DNA from: Silurus meridionalis
Lineage: Eukaryota; Chordata; Actinopteri; Siluriformes; Siluridae
Assembly: GCF_014805685.1 (NCBI RefSeq)
Contig: NC_060884.1
Span: 18,655,356 to 18,719,355, forward strand
DNA length: 64,000 nt
Direction of reading: 5' to 3'
The notes beneath the pieces were generated by a model. It saw nothing but the letters and a program-made list of their open reading frames with translations. It ran no database searches and was not told the DNA's origin. Numbering within the stretch: position 1 is the stretch's first letter; each line of letters opens with the position of its first letter. This document shows, one piece after another, positions 1 to 57,976 of the stretch. The translations under genes and the position numbers were made by a program.

Positions 1-34
1 TTTAAGAGTTTTTCAACATGACCCCTGGTTGCTC

Positions 35-760
35 CTCAGAATTACAATAATGTTTGAAGTGTTCTAATCTGTAGTACTACAGTGAACAATGATGTTTTGC
101 CTGTAAATCCTTTGATATTTTAGTCTTTCTTTTGCACTACAATCATGTGTACTGGTCTCTAGCCCTATACCTTGGTGTTCTGGTCTCCCTTTAGTATTAC
201 ATTCTGCTGTTTTATTCTCGTTTTAGCACTACACTCCAGTGTTGTGGCCTTTTCTTTTGACTACAAATCTAGTTTCCAGTCTCTCAGCGCTACACACAAG
301 GGTATTGATCTCTCTATTATACAACATTTTGAATTTTTTGGTAACTCTTTAGTATTACACTCTGGCATTTTTGTCCATCTTTAGCACTGTAATCTGGAAA
401 TTTGGTCTCTCTTCAGCATTACATTCTTATATTCTGGTTCTTCTTCTACGGTTTAATTTGTCTTCTGCATTACATTCCGATTTTCTGGACCATTGTTAGC
501 GCTATGCTACTTTTGGTCTTTCTGTACCACTCAATGATGGTTTTCTTTTTTCCTAGATTCAATACTACACTAATGTTCTTGTCACTCTTTAACAGAATTT
601 GTGGCACATTCCTTATTTTAACACTACATTCTGATGTTCTAGTCTGTCTTCAGCCCTGTACTCTAGTGTCTATTGAGATTATCAATGGTGTTGGTTTCTC
701 TTTAACCTCACAGTATGATATTCCAGTTTCTTTTTTAGAACTGAGCTCATTTGCAGTTTG
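35..760. repeat. Degenerate 32-bp tandem repeat
   Basis: Units such as agcactacactctgatgtt followed by ctggtctctctt recur at about 161, 193, 225, 286, 319, 351, 383, 415, 467 and 625, mostly 32 bp apart with some longer spacers. Each has a TTWAGCACTACA-like head and a TCTGGTCTCTY-like tail. Incidental ORFs of 70 and 125 codons come from this repeat and are not genes. Confidence 0.75.
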
Positions 761-999
761 GGAGCTGCTAAGTCTCTAAAGAGCAGGCTCTGGTAATTTG
801 GGCCTTTATGTAAGATGGTCTGAGGACTTTATACAGCAGTGACTGTTTTCACGTCTGTTGAACGCTGGGACTGGACTGGACTGTGGTGATGTCTAGCTGA
901 CAGATGAGTGGTCAACTGATTTGTTCCAGATTAGCTGATGTTGTAGTTTCTGTCTAGGACTAGGATTTGATGTTCTGGTTTCTTTATATCATTGGGCTT

Positions 1000-1005
1000 T
1001 TTATT
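1000..1005 (-). terminator. Candidate chchd6 polyadenylation signal
   Basis: AATAAA on the minus strand, about 520 nt beyond the candidate stop codon. Other AATAAA matches occur near 211 and 611, so this choice is inference. Confidence 0.3.
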
Positions 1006-1528
1006 GCAGTATGGGAGGCTGCTGGCAGCCTACGCTGTCTAGTTGGCATCATGCCACACCACACGCCAGCATTAGAGCTCAAGGGCTCGACCGCTCACCC
1101 GCACACTCTTTGAGATGTGTGTAATAAGCGCGCAGACACGCACGCACACAGACACACATACATGCGTGCACACAGACGCACACACACACTCTGCCTTTAA
1201 TGAAAGCTGTTGTTCCCTTTCGTTCTGCAAAATGCATGAGTGAGTCTGTATTAAAAGAAGCTTTGTGTTGTACACACAGATAAAAGGCTTTATGCATTGA
1301 ACACACAGACACACGATAATACAAGCCACTGCATTTTAATATCCTGAGTGAAAATTAGCAAAACATGTTTCATGATGCTCAAATATCCTCTCACACCAAA
1401 ATGATTTTTGCTTTAGCAGGATCACGCCACAGAGATAGAGCCACATTTCTTTCCTTTTAGAAAGAAACCAGTACAAACGTGTATTGGAATATTCCTCCTA
1501 ACACGCATACACGTTCTGATTACTGCAC

Positions 1529-1540
1529 CTACCTTCTTAA
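1529..1540 (-). CDS. chchd6: Candidate terminal codons of chchd6 (unresolved)
   Basis: Exon 7 ends in phase 0 without a stop. The best downstream acceptor on the minus strand is a T-rich tract ending ctgcag at 1541, which would add L-R-R and TAG at 1531-1529. A weaker acceptor nearer exon 7 (attacag followed by CCC TAA) would add only proline. Both agree with the short tail seen in CHCHD6, and neither can be proved from sequence. Confidence 0.3.
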   Translation of the reverse strand, partial: LRR

Positions 1541-1742
1541 CTGCAGAAACCAAACAAGAAATTTAGGGCTGTAATTTAATTATTTATTTTAATAAAAGCT
1601 TTTTTTTTTATGTGTATAAATGAATAAATAAACAAACAAATAAATAAAACCTCCTAATAGGTTAGCTTTATAAAGTCCCCACAATAGAACTGTCAGATAC
1701 AACTAAACTTTAGGGGACAATTGTAAAACAAAACACACTCTC

Positions 1743-1777
1743 TCACACACACACACACTCACACACACTCACACACA

Positions 1778-1846
<69 letters not shown>
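1743..1846. repeat. (CA)n microsatellite at the chchd6 exon 7 donor
   Basis: About 104 bp of CA with CT interruptions. In the transcript it is a UG tract starting inside the 5' splice site. Confidence 0.97.
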
Positions 1847-39859
<38,013 letters not shown>

Positions 39860-40020
39860 GTCCTGTAAGAGAAATAGTCGGCTCTACTGTAATGATATCA
39901 GGCCGCTGCTCTAACAGTAGGGGTCACTTTGCTCTCCACTCCCACAGGCGGATTATATTATTACTAACCAATAGAGTGGCTTCCCAGGGTCACGTGATGC
40001 GGCATAGAAACTATAGTATA
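39860..40020 (-). promoter_or_regulatory. chchd6 5' region with CCAAT and CACGTG E-box
   Basis: Immediately upstream of the chchd6 ATG. A CCAAT box reads on the plus strand at 39968-39972, and a GTCACGTGAT E-box lies at 39989-39998 (USF/MITF-TFE type core). No TATA box is evident. Spacing fits a housekeeping promoter about 100-140 nt upstream of the start codon. The TSS is not determinable. Confidence 0.45.
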
Positions 40021-40549
40021 TCCTGTCCCTTTCTTCTTCTCGGATCCACCTGACTCCTCTGGATGGAGTTCTCTTCAGCTGGTGTGAGGAAGAAACATTG
40101 AGAGGAACCAGACTCTAAATTGGAGTTGAGCTGAGGATGCTTCCTTATAAACAACCTAAAGATCCATGAAGTTTTTCAACAGATGTCTACAAAATAATCA
40201 GTTCACATAGAGACTAGTGTACACATTACATATACACATTAAGGTGTTTGTTTTAAACCTACCACTACTCGTCTGTTTGCTTCTGTAGATTTCTTCTAAA
40301 CGAACCAAAACAAGTTATCTACACATTTAAATGTGACATTTTGAGGAAAAAGACTCTAGATGTAAATCATTAACTAATAACTGGGGATGTTTTGTGGCGA
40401 TATGCTTTTGTTATATTGTTTATTCTATTCATCTGCAATGCCTTGTGTCAAATTTATGCAAATTAGTGCATTTTAATTATTTAACAACTGATTTGCATTT
40501 CTCTGTGGCGATCCTGATGACGTTATTAATGTTAGTGTATTCAGCTTTA

Positions 40550-41020
40550 GAGGTCGACCGATGATGATATTTATACATCAGAGCAGCCAATGGCCGATAT
40601 ATGATGCCGATTTTTTTTCCACCTTCATCTAATTAAATCTAACAGTTCATTAATAGGGCATACAAAAAATTGCTTAAATTAAACATTTATTGAACACCAC
40701 TAAAATCTCCAATCAGTGCACTTTTTTTTAGGTTTTGGACCTCTGTCTACCTGTGCACTAAACTACAGATGTGTACAGATGCTCGATAACAAGACAGTTC
40801 CAAACGTTATTCTCATTTCTCTGTTTGGATGCCGAATACAGACTACTGCCCCCTGCTGATATTAAAGAGTTATGTACTCACGCATGCGCAGAACGTACAC
40901 GTACGGTTTGCTCTATCAGATGCACATGTCTAATAATCAGCCTAATTTGCAGCACAATCGGGTGATGACGATTAATTTGAAAATGGCAAAATAATCGGCC
41001 CGATTAATCGGTTTTCGTTT
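40550..41020. mobile_element. DNA transposon/MITE with TAGAGGTCGACCGAT terminus
   Basis: Left end tagaggtcgaccgatgatga with gccgatatatgatgccgat; the right part contains gcccgattaatcggttttcg but lacks a clean right terminus. A known type of fish repeat, here truncated. Confidence 0.6.
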
Positions 41021-41338
41021 CTCCGTTAAGTTAGCCTGAATGCCCATGTTATATTGCCTTAGCTAAGCGTTAGCTTACTTATTAAATGTATCTCATGAGT
41101 GTTGCAAACAGAAACACAAACATATATACATATATTTGTTTATTCAAATAATAAAAAAATTCCCAGCACTTTCTCTTAAGAAACAAATAGGGCAGGTGCT
41201 CAAGCCCGCTTTAATGTCTGTGTGTACACGTGCCTGCATATACATTCATATTTTACACCCTCTTTATCTCTGTAAAGTTGTTTTAGGACAATGTTCAAGT
41301 GCAAATTGAATTGTAAGAGGCAAGATGTCGCTTAAACG

Positions 41339-42054
41339 CAGAGGTGGCAAACGTACACACATCCTTCACACAAGTAGAAGTACAGATATTCATGTTTTAA
41401 AAGACTCTGGTGAAAGCTGAATTACTGACACTTTTTCACTAAAGAGAAAGTAAAGAGGTTTGGGCCCTCAATGTACTTAAGTAAAAAGCAGCCACTACTT
41501 CTACCTGTTTTAGTGTCATGCTGGTAACTGGACCTCCCATCATATATTAATATGTTAATACAAAAATCTATTTAAAATTTGGTTGCCTAATGAATGTATG
41601 CAGGCTGAACAACCACCATATAGAACACAAGCAAAGAAAAGATGATGATCAGGAATGTCTCTGTTCTCAGTCATGTTTACATCACTGACTCCCTCTGTCT
41701 CATCCACATTAACCCCAGACTTCTTGTTGCCTTCTGCTTGTTGTTAGATTTGTAAACTAGCCTACATCCATGGTGTGTGAGAGCCAGGAAATGATACACC
41801 AGTGGTAGATTGAAAAAGCTGCACAATGACTAAAAACGGCGTGCAATTAGAAGAAAAAATATTGATCACTTCACAAAATTGATTCAAACTAAAGTAACGA
41901 GTCTGGTTTGAAAATGTAAGAAGTAGAAAGTACAGATATTTGTGTAAAAACAATGTAATAGGTGAAAGTAAAAAGTTGTGAAGTTCTGATACAAGAAAAA
42001 TCTACTTAAGTACAGTAACAGTAAGTATTTGTACTTCATCACTTCCCATCTCTG
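41339..42054. mobile_element. Non-autonomous hAT element, copy B, with perfect 8-bp duplications
   Basis: From CAGAGGTGGCAAACG to CTTCCCATCTCTG, flanked on both sides by CTTAAACG (41331-41338 and 42055-42062). Its interior (tcagtcatgtttacatcact then gactccctctgtctcatcca) is shared with copy A at 36590-36625. Intergenic between chchd6 and tpra1. Confidence 0.93.
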
Positions 42055-42489
42055 CTTAAACGGTCTATAACAGAGGGGCCTTTTTCTTATGAGCAGCCAA
42101 AAATTTGATTAAAAACTTGATTAAGGGCTGTTGCATACATTGTCTATCGTCTGCCATACTTTCAGACAGCTGAATAATGTTTTGTTTTATAATGCTGACA
42201 TTGTATTCTTTCAAAACAGCAGACGATTTCTTCCTGTCTGTGTGACACCGCCTCGATTTCTCCATAAGTAGTTGAGTGTCACAAAGCAGCATGCTATACC
42301 TGCACCCTGAAGTGTGCATGTACATTAAAAACAAAAAATTTGATTTGTTCAATTTAAATTTTTGTAGTTTAAAAATACCTACCAAAGAGTGGTCAGAGGC
42401 AAAGCTGGCAATGAACCAGTCAGGGTTATGGGCAGCCAAGGCTTATACTAATATGTGTTGGGGGCAAAGGCTATCCCATTTTATTTCAT

Positions 42490-42815
42490 TGCACAGAAGA
42501 GTTACTGTTACTAGTTAAAAGAGTCCATGCTGGTTATGACACAGAGGTATCAGAACAGAAAGTGCATCCCAGCTTCAAAAGCATGTAAACGCAGTGTGTA
42601 GGTGAGCATAAGAACCAAATCATGGAGCAGAGGAAGAAGGTGGCCTGGTCTTATGAATCACTATTTCTTTCAAAACCTACCCAAGGAAGAGATGGCACAT
42701 GGTTGCACTACAGGGAAAAAAGCAAACCTAATTATTACCTGTAAATGTTTCTGGGATTTCAGTCCTATCCAAATCCGTCATGTTGGTTTTTGGCAGACTA
42801 CGTGAGCACGTCTGG
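42490..42815 (+). mobile_element. Tc1 transposase remnant
   Basis: ggaagaaggtggcctggtct then tatgaatcactatttctttc matches the conserved WKKVAWSDESRF region of Tc1 transposases, here as KKVAWSYESLFL, so the catalytic Asp codon is changed. Only a fragment. Confidence 0.75.
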
Positions 42816-45168
42816 GAGGATTGCACCGCTTTTTACTCTGTATCAATTATAAGTTGGTGGCGTGGGAAAAGAATACGAAAATCCAGAAAACTCTTACACT
42901 TTTCTTTTGTCTCCCTCTGAAACCAAACCAAAGCCAAGAACTGGCTGAGTTTAAAACATAGAATATTACGCCAAATCTTTGGGCAGATGGTCTACAAGAA
43001 GAAAAAAAACACAATTGGTTCCTCTCCAATCAGTTATAAACAAGAAACGGAGGCTACATTTAGGTGGAGGCCATGTAAAAATAAAGCCCAAAATATGTAT
43101 TTATTTTTACTTATTTATTTTCTTTCAATTGGCCAGCTGCACATAGGGTGTTAAAACATTGACATCATTTTCAGTTCACCAGAGTTGTAAAGAGATGCTA
43201 TTTGTGTTACCATAGTGTTTCTGTAAGCCTGAACCAGCCCGGCCATACAACTCTGACCTCATCAAAACATTTTTGCCTGAAGAACTGTCACTCACTGGGG
43301 GTTTCATTGTTGCTGTTGTTTTCACAGAATTATTTCATCAAATCAACAGATGGTTCTTCATGAAAATACAATAAGATCTGATGCCTTTAAGAGACTTAAA
43401 CCTGCTGCTACATGATTGGTTGATTGAATAATGACAAGAATATACACAAGAATGGGGCGTGCATCTGGAAAGGACAACACTCAAAAAGTAAATGATCGAA
43501 CCAGGGCAAAAACAACGTTTGGTATTCAGAGGGTCATCCTTATGACTTTTATGAGACCTCGAACTATAATGTAGTGCTCAGCCCTTAACAGTTTCATTTT
43601 CAAGCTATAGACAAACATTAGATATTAGCCTCCCATTTAATATCACCTTCCCTGCAACAACTGGACACTGCATAAGATTTATAGATTCAATATAAAACCC
43701 TATCTACAGTAAAACCAAATCAAGCATGACGAGAAACGAACAGTTGCTTCTGAAAAAACAAGTTTCTGCTGCATTTTTGTACAGGTTGTAACCAAAGGTG
43801 AAATGCACCGAAGCACACAGAAGATTGTGCACTGCACCTTTCTTTAAATGTTTCCATCAGGTTTTGTTCAAAACAGACCTGGAAATGAATGTTCAGATTG
43901 TAGAAGGGTTAGGACACAGGAACAAGGTTTAATGACTAACCGCAGTCACTATCTTACAAAACCAGCGTTCGGATGTAGGATGCCATGAGGTGCAACGTGC
44001 ACTGCCACAGTAAACAGGCTACAGGCAGGAAAATATACAACAGCTTTTGCAACTTTGTACAGAAAATGGAAAAATAACCTTTGTATGAATACTGGATCAC
44101 AGCAATTTTGTGGAAATATTACAGTTCACTAAATGTTATATGCTATGTAGTATTACTGTGTGCTGGCCTTCTAGAGAGATCTATAGATAAACTGGTTTTA
44201 AAACTGGTATTTTTGTTTTAAAATCGTTTCGTGTTAACACGAGTGCTTTAAGTGTACTGTTATACTAAAGTCTTATCACCTGCTTTTATTAATGCAGTAG
44301 TGTGCAGTGCTCCAACGAAAGAAATTCACAGCTCCAAAAAAAACAAAAAACAAAACGCAAACGGAAAAATCTACAAACTCTGGCCAGCTTTCATTCGGTT
44401 GCATTAGAGATCTGGGACTGCCATCACCTTTAAATAATCCATCCACATTTAGATATAACATATGCATGTTGTGTATGTTAGAAGCCTCTGTCATGTTCCA
44501 GTGATTTCACTGTTAAACACAAAAGGTTCCAAATAATTAAATATACTAGTTTTGGTCAATAAAGCTCAGCAATGTGTATAGAAATAGTGTGATGGAGCAA
44601 AAAAATGCTGCTTGTATGCTGCTTGATTAGTTTTCTTCAGATAGATTGATAATGGAACAGGGTAAAAAAATATATATATAACTAGCATAATCACTAAAAT
44701 AAGTAAAAATACAAATGACAGAAGCATTGGATCCAAGCACAGGTCAGCACAATATATCTGAACTTATCTATTTCGATTCTTTAAAAAAAATCAGTATTTC
44801 ACAATACCCGTTCTGCAGCTCGTCATTCAGTGAATTGTGTCAGAGCTTAATAACAGCCAAGCCTTTTGTGCGTGGGACTATTCTTTCAGTAATACTCTAG
44901 GTACTGCAAAAGCCACATGCCTGCATAACACACTGGTGCTACAACTGAAAGTGTACAGAAGTATTTAAAAAGCACTTAAAAAAAAAAAAAAACTCAACTG
45001 AGCACAGACAAACGTATACTGATTTGTCATGCAGGCTGAGCTCAAATCCAAAGCCTATTCATTGCGTTAAAGGGAATGCAGTTCGTCAGGTGAGGGTCAG
45101 TCATTAATTGGTCAAATAATAAAACAGGCCAGAGTTTTTTAGTTTTCCAGTCACTCCTGTTCCCTCCT
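42816..45168. other. Intergenic DNA and tpra1 3' flank
   Basis: Apart from the Tc1 fragment at 43225, I see no gene. AT-rich unique sequence, short poly-A runs and a candidate tpra1 polyA signal at 44290-44285 (minus strand). Confidence 0.5.
43225..43450. mobile_element. Tc1-like fragment
   Basis: gaaccagcccggccatacaa, tttttgcctgaagaactgtc and ctgctgctacatgattggtt are fragments of the same general Tc1-like family as 35104. Termini missing. Confidence 0.5.
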
Positions 45169-52969
<7,801 letters not shown>

Positions 52970-53711
52970 TCTGCATTCACCCGCTGAAACACACAGTCAT
53001 AACACACTTCATCAATTTCCCCATTCCATTCAGATAAGTCTTCTTGAGAAATATCTCTTCTCCACGTGACAGATTTGATATGCAAACAGCCACAGCGATT
53101 CACTGAATATGTAAATGAGTTTATGACGTCTCTTGGTGACATCTCACGATATTTAGGTACTTTTCCCTGAATTAAAAAAAACAACTCAACTCTCACAAAA
53201 GACCATATAACTTTCATATAGACCTATAATTCAAATATAAGTTAATAACACACTGTTTTGGAAAGCAGAAAATGAACACTAGTGGATAGTATGACTAATA
53301 GAGTTGCAGTTGATCTCGGAGTGAAGTTTCTTGAGCTCATAGTTCACGCTTTAGAGATAAAACTATCGAGTTGGTTTACGGACGACCTTCGGTGACGGAA
53401 CAAAACTCAAGTGGCTGAATGCTAATGATTATTTGGACTCTGCAACAGTTTAAAAAAACACAATGAGTCAAGTTTTTGTCTCTGCCCCAAACCCGTGATG
53501 TGCTTTACATAACACCGAGTAATAGTGCTGCCATCAGCTTGTGCTCAAGTCTCACCTAAACAACAAACACTTCCTTAAGCGCCAACGTTATCTAGAGAAA
53601 GAAATGCTCGAATTTTCGGTTTACAAACAATAACAATAAGACTCTAGAAACATTAGCCACTAGAACAGCTGCTAAACTTCGAGCTAACATAGTGCTTGCC
53701 ATATTGTCTTT

Positions 53712-53712
53712 T

Positions 53713-53764
<52 letters not shown>
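53712..53764. repeat. (GATA)n microsatellite
   Basis: Uninterrupted GATA repeat near the probable 5' exon of tpra1. Confidence 0.97.
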
Positions 53765-53765
<1 letters not shown>

Positions 53766-53921
53766 AGCTACTCATGTCAGTGTGTATTTCCTACCAGCAG
53801 TATATTCAGCTATGCTAACTCAATCCTAGCCAGTTTCTAACTACAACCTAAGGCAGATAAGCTAGTAACGCAGTGAGCTATGCTAATAGTTAGCCGTTAC
53901 TCTGAGAGGAACTGGACTTAC

Positions 53922-53960
53922 CTTCGCTTGAAAGGATTTCAGATCAGGGAAAAATGTAAT
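53922..53960 (-). other. Probable 5' untranslated exon of tpra1 (donor side)
   Basis: A strong donor (GCGAAG|gtaagt, exon end 53922) lies 0.94 kb upstream of the acceptor of the first coding exon, with no intervening gene. The upstream limit of this exon and the TSS are not visible, so the given right end is arbitrary. Confidence 0.45.
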
Positions 53961-54082
53961 GCTGAGAATCAGGTGAACTGCAAGCAAGCCACATAGCAGC
54001 CTTTTTTCGGTTCGCGTTGATGTTTATAGAAGATACAAACAGCAACGTACTAACATTAAACAGGTCCAAGCTCTGTATGTAA

Positions 54083-54127
54083 GAGTGAGTGAGTGAGTGT
54101 GTGTGTGTGTGTGTGTGAGTGTGTGTA
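54083..54127. repeat. (GAGT)n-(GT)n microsatellite
   Basis: GAGT units followed by GT, just upstream of the probable tpra1 5' exon. Confidence 0.93.
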
Positions 54128-54527
54128 TTAGCCAACACAGCACAGGGAAGCGCTGACAGCTGGGTTGCCAGATCTGCAAATAATCAACTAAACAGACCTC
54201 CCTCCAAAAAAAAAAAAAAAAATTCCTCTCAGAATTCCCCTTTACACGTCTGAATCTCTACACCTGCTTCACTAATTCAAACTTAAACATTGCAGTGAAA
54301 TGTAATGGATATTTATTGTATTTATGTCATATGTAATGTTTATGTACACAGAACATGAGTTAAAATAAATAATATTTGTATCATTATTGTATTATTATAT
54401 GAAAATAAATCCTGTACTTGTCCAATGTGCATCCAATTAGATGCTCCTTAAAACCCTGTTAAGAGCCTTGTAGAGGTTGTACATGTTCTTGTTTTGCCAA
54501 AAATCCAACCCTTTGCATAGTGAAGAC

Positions 54528-55436
54528 CAATGTTACCGGTAACGCGTTACTTTTTACAGTAACTAATACTGTAACACGTTACTTTTAAAAATAAAGTAAC
54601 TTCGTTACCGTTACCGTATGGTGCGTTACCCGTTACTTTTTTAAATGAATTAATTTCTGCTGAAGTGTAGACTACAGTCTAACCTGTTTACAGCAGCGAC
54701 GCATTGTAGGATTGGTGGATTACCCACTGTAAACACAAAGAAGACGCACTGTGGGCGTGTCTCCGTTTATTCAGGTCTGTGCAGCAGTAATGGCGAGTGG
54801 AGGCGAGAGCAAGACGAGTTTCTCAAAGTGAAAATATGCTCATTATTTCACTTTAGTTAAGTATAAAGACAAAAACTTTTAAGGCAAATGTAAGCTGTGT
54901 ATTTCTGGTTCGAAGCTCGTATCTACTGCGATAGCAGCAACTCCAATCTGTTGAAGCTCCTCCAGGACCTCCATGCCTGAGGAGCTAGAAGCTAGAAGCT
55001 AACCTAGTGTTCTGTTTTACATTGTTGATAGTTTTCATACTTCAGCTGTGAAAGAAACATTTTTAAGAGCTCAACACAACAGCTTTTATGATGCAGAAGC
55101 CACTTTAGTTTTTGATTGTGAATATATTATTCAGCTTGTTTTGTTATTTATTTCAGAAATCCTTGATATATTCAGTTTGTGCTGGTGTGACTTTAATAAA
55201 ATAGTGTTTAAAAATTACTGTTTAAGTCAGTTTTGTGTTTGTAGACCATAACACATAAAAGGGCAATATTGGGAACATTAAAGAACGTTATTTAAAAAAG
55301 TAACTAAAAAGTTACTTTTAACAGTAACGCATTACTTTTTGGTGTAAGTAATCAACAAAGTAACTAAGTTACTTTTTGAATGAAGTAACGAGTAACTGTA
55401 ACTAGTTACTATTTTTTAGTAACTAGCACAACACTG
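54528..55436. mobile_element. hAT element remnant with perfect 8-bp duplications
   Basis: 909 bp flanked by GTGAAGAC on both sides (54520-54527 and 55437-55444). Ends carry mirrored GTTAC-rich arms (CAATGTTACCGGTAACGCG; right end AACTAGCACAACACTG). At 54790-54985 the plus strand recalls a hAT transposase BED-finger start (MASGGESKTS, then KYKDKNFKGKCKLC), with stops, so it is a dead deletion derivative. Confidence 0.9.
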
Positions 55437-55444
55437 GTGAAGAC

Positions 55445-56600
55445 TATGTTTTTATATCTGCACTCACTCCCCAGTTAAAATCTTGATTTTGACGTAACCA
55501 TGTACTATTGTTGTGGACTAGCAGAAATGCCTCCTCCCAGAGCTTGTCTGATGCTCTAGATAATAGTGATACCTGACTTCCTAATTCAAAAGAAATGCAT
55601 TAACATAAAGAATTCATTTGCAGCTCACTAACCATTTCATGAGCACTTTAAAGCAAACTATTTTGGTTCTGTGAAATCAAGTGCAAGAGCACAGGAAGTG
55701 GCCACAAGAAGCAAACACATGATACTTTTCAGCTTGTTACACTATAACTTATCAACAGTGATTGAGAGGATGTGTGTGAAATATAGAGGCAGGTGTAATA
55801 AACAGAAACAATGTGTATTATTTACTTTATTAACTATTAACAACATTATGGAATTGAAACAATGCTCTTAATGCTCTCAACTCCACCAGAGCCTGAATCC
55901 ACAATTAACTGAAGATGAATGAAAACAAATAACCGAAAACACTTTTTTTTTTTTACATTACCACTTCATATCTATTGGTACCAAACATAAATCCTGCGAT
56001 GTCTGGCACACGTGCACAATGCAAAGCTATAATCTAGCCTATAACTATTTTTATATTCAGCCAAGATCACAACAAATGTGGCGGTAAATGTGTTAAAGAC
56101 ACATCAAATAAGAATAAGAGGGCTGTGAAGTCTAAATGCAATATGACAATTGCAGTTACCTAAAACTACACTAAAAGATACATAATAAAAAAATAACTCC
56201 ACTGAACACTGACAGCACTTCTTCTGCTGTATAAGTAATGGATTATATGATATTGGCAAACGTTATTATTGGAAAATAATCTACTTCAGGATTTTAACTA
56301 CATATTGAATCGGTCTTCATCACAGCACAATGTCACGGATTAACTTTTTTTTTTTTTTTTTTACTTAGAAAAGAGGCTGGATTATGAAGGCTGGATCTTT
56401 GGTGACTAAAGTGCCAGCATCGCATGTGACAGAAAAGACGTTGTTGATATAAATGGATGGGTACAATTCTTTCTTCAACTCGTACATTAGTGTCCCCCAG
56501 CATAACCAGTCTGATGACTCAAACATACACAGATAAAAATGAAGACCTACTATAATTCAAGTTGTTGGATTCCAGAGTGAAAAAACTCAAACTGAGACAT
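55445..56600. other. Intergenic, unique sequence
   Basis: No gene, no repeat termini and no simple repeat beyond short poly-T runs at 55945 and 56345. The 3' flank of the SPRY gene lies to its right. Confidence 0.5.
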
Positions 56601-56616
56601 TCACCTAGCCTCCATG

Positions 56617-56630
56617 CCACCAGAGGGCAC
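56617..56630 (+). promoter_or_regulatory. CTCF core motif match
   Basis: CCACCAGAGGGCAC fits CCASYAGRKGGCRS at every position. Intergenic between tpra1 and the SPRY gene. Binding is inference. Confidence 0.5.
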
Positions 56631-56704
56631 CCTCTATCAAAAATTAAGATCACTTTATTCACATATTCATTTCCTGTTACAATTAAATATATATTTCCAA
56701 ATTG

Positions 56705-57231
56705 ATACACCCTTCCTGGCCCTGGTTTGGCATCACGTACTGTAGCTGCTGCACCAAGCTCCCTGACCTGCATCTACAGCACTTGGTGCTGGACCAGGGC
56801 CAGGAAGATTGTGAAGGACCTCAGCCATCCCAACTATAGACTATTTTCCTTGTTGCGTTCAGGGAAGCGCTTCCGCTCCTTAAAAGCAAACACAGAGAAA
56901 ATGAGGAGGAGCTTCTTCCCACAGGCCATTCAGAGTTAAAACCTGGAGACACCCAGGATCTAGTACCTGGACTTCTCTCTCCGTCTCACTTCCTTTATTG
57001 TGCACTATTATTCACATTATTTACAAATATTCACTAATATTTGCATTACTTGCACTAGTCGAACTCTAACTGGACTGGACTAGCACAGAGTCACTTTCAC
57101 CATTTTTTATGCAAGCACATGGACACTTTAATGACAATTACATCACACTGAGTCACTTTAATCTGTACTTCTGTCATACATATCTGTTATACATGTCCAT
57201 TCATCCCTTCTGTTCATTTATGTATGCATAT

Positions 57232-57265
<34 letters not shown>

Positions 57266-57480
57266 TTATTTATTTATCTTTTTATTCATACTTGTAGTCA
57301 GATTATATTTTAATATACATTTATACTTATTTTATTTATTTTTGTTACTTTACTCATTTTTTTTTATCTATATTGTATTTCTTTCATGTTTACAAAATGA
57401 ACAGTCGTAATTAGCATTTCATTATGTCATACTCTGTATGAATGTGTATGTGGCAAAAAATAATTGAATTTGAATTCGAT
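56705..57480 (+). mobile_element. LINE 3' end (RT tail and 3' UTR)
   Basis: Plus-strand frame with RARKIVKDLSHPNYRLFSLL then RSGKRFRSLKA and RRSFFPQAIQS is the usual C-terminus of a fish non-LTR element, followed by its 3' UTR with cttgcactagtcgaactcta and ending in atttcattatgtcatactct then gaatttgaatt. Truncated at its 5' end, as usual. Confidence 0.75.
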
Positions 57481-57976
57481 AAGGCACATTGAAGTCTTGC
57501 CGAATGTTGCTGTGAGGCTGTTTCTTTCCTGTCTTGACGTCAGTGAGCTTCTTTGTTTCCCTGTTGGGTTTTGAAAATACATATGCATTGATCTTTCTTT
57601 TTGCCGTTTCTCCTGATCCAAAGTGACGTGTAAATAAGAAACAGACTTAGACTTTTCATTAGATACTGGCACATCAAAAAACGATTATCAAGTGATTCTA
57701 TAATTATCTAAGAGCTGGTTTTAGGAATTGTAATAATACAGTGTGAAGTGCATGATTTGCCTCAATGCTGACTGCTTACTCAACTCCAGAAAACAATTAA
57801 AGAACACACACATTTCACACCTAGGTGTAATGTAGAGTTGCTATTTTACATGGCTTCTGTCAACATGTTTTGGAAGGTGAGAAGAAACTCATGCAGCAAG
57901 GGAGAGTGTGCAAAGTTTCACAGACTCGAGCTCCAGAGTAAACCAGAGACGCTGGTGCTATGAGGTGAATTTAACA

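Noticed and set aside
402..779. 125-codon ORF at the left edge
   Set aside because: Produced by the 32-bp tandem repeat, hydrophobic by composition only.
1743..1846. CRISPR-like or other spaced repeat arrays
   Set aside because: All arrays seen are simple or degenerate tandem repeats without unique spacers; the genome is eukaryotic.
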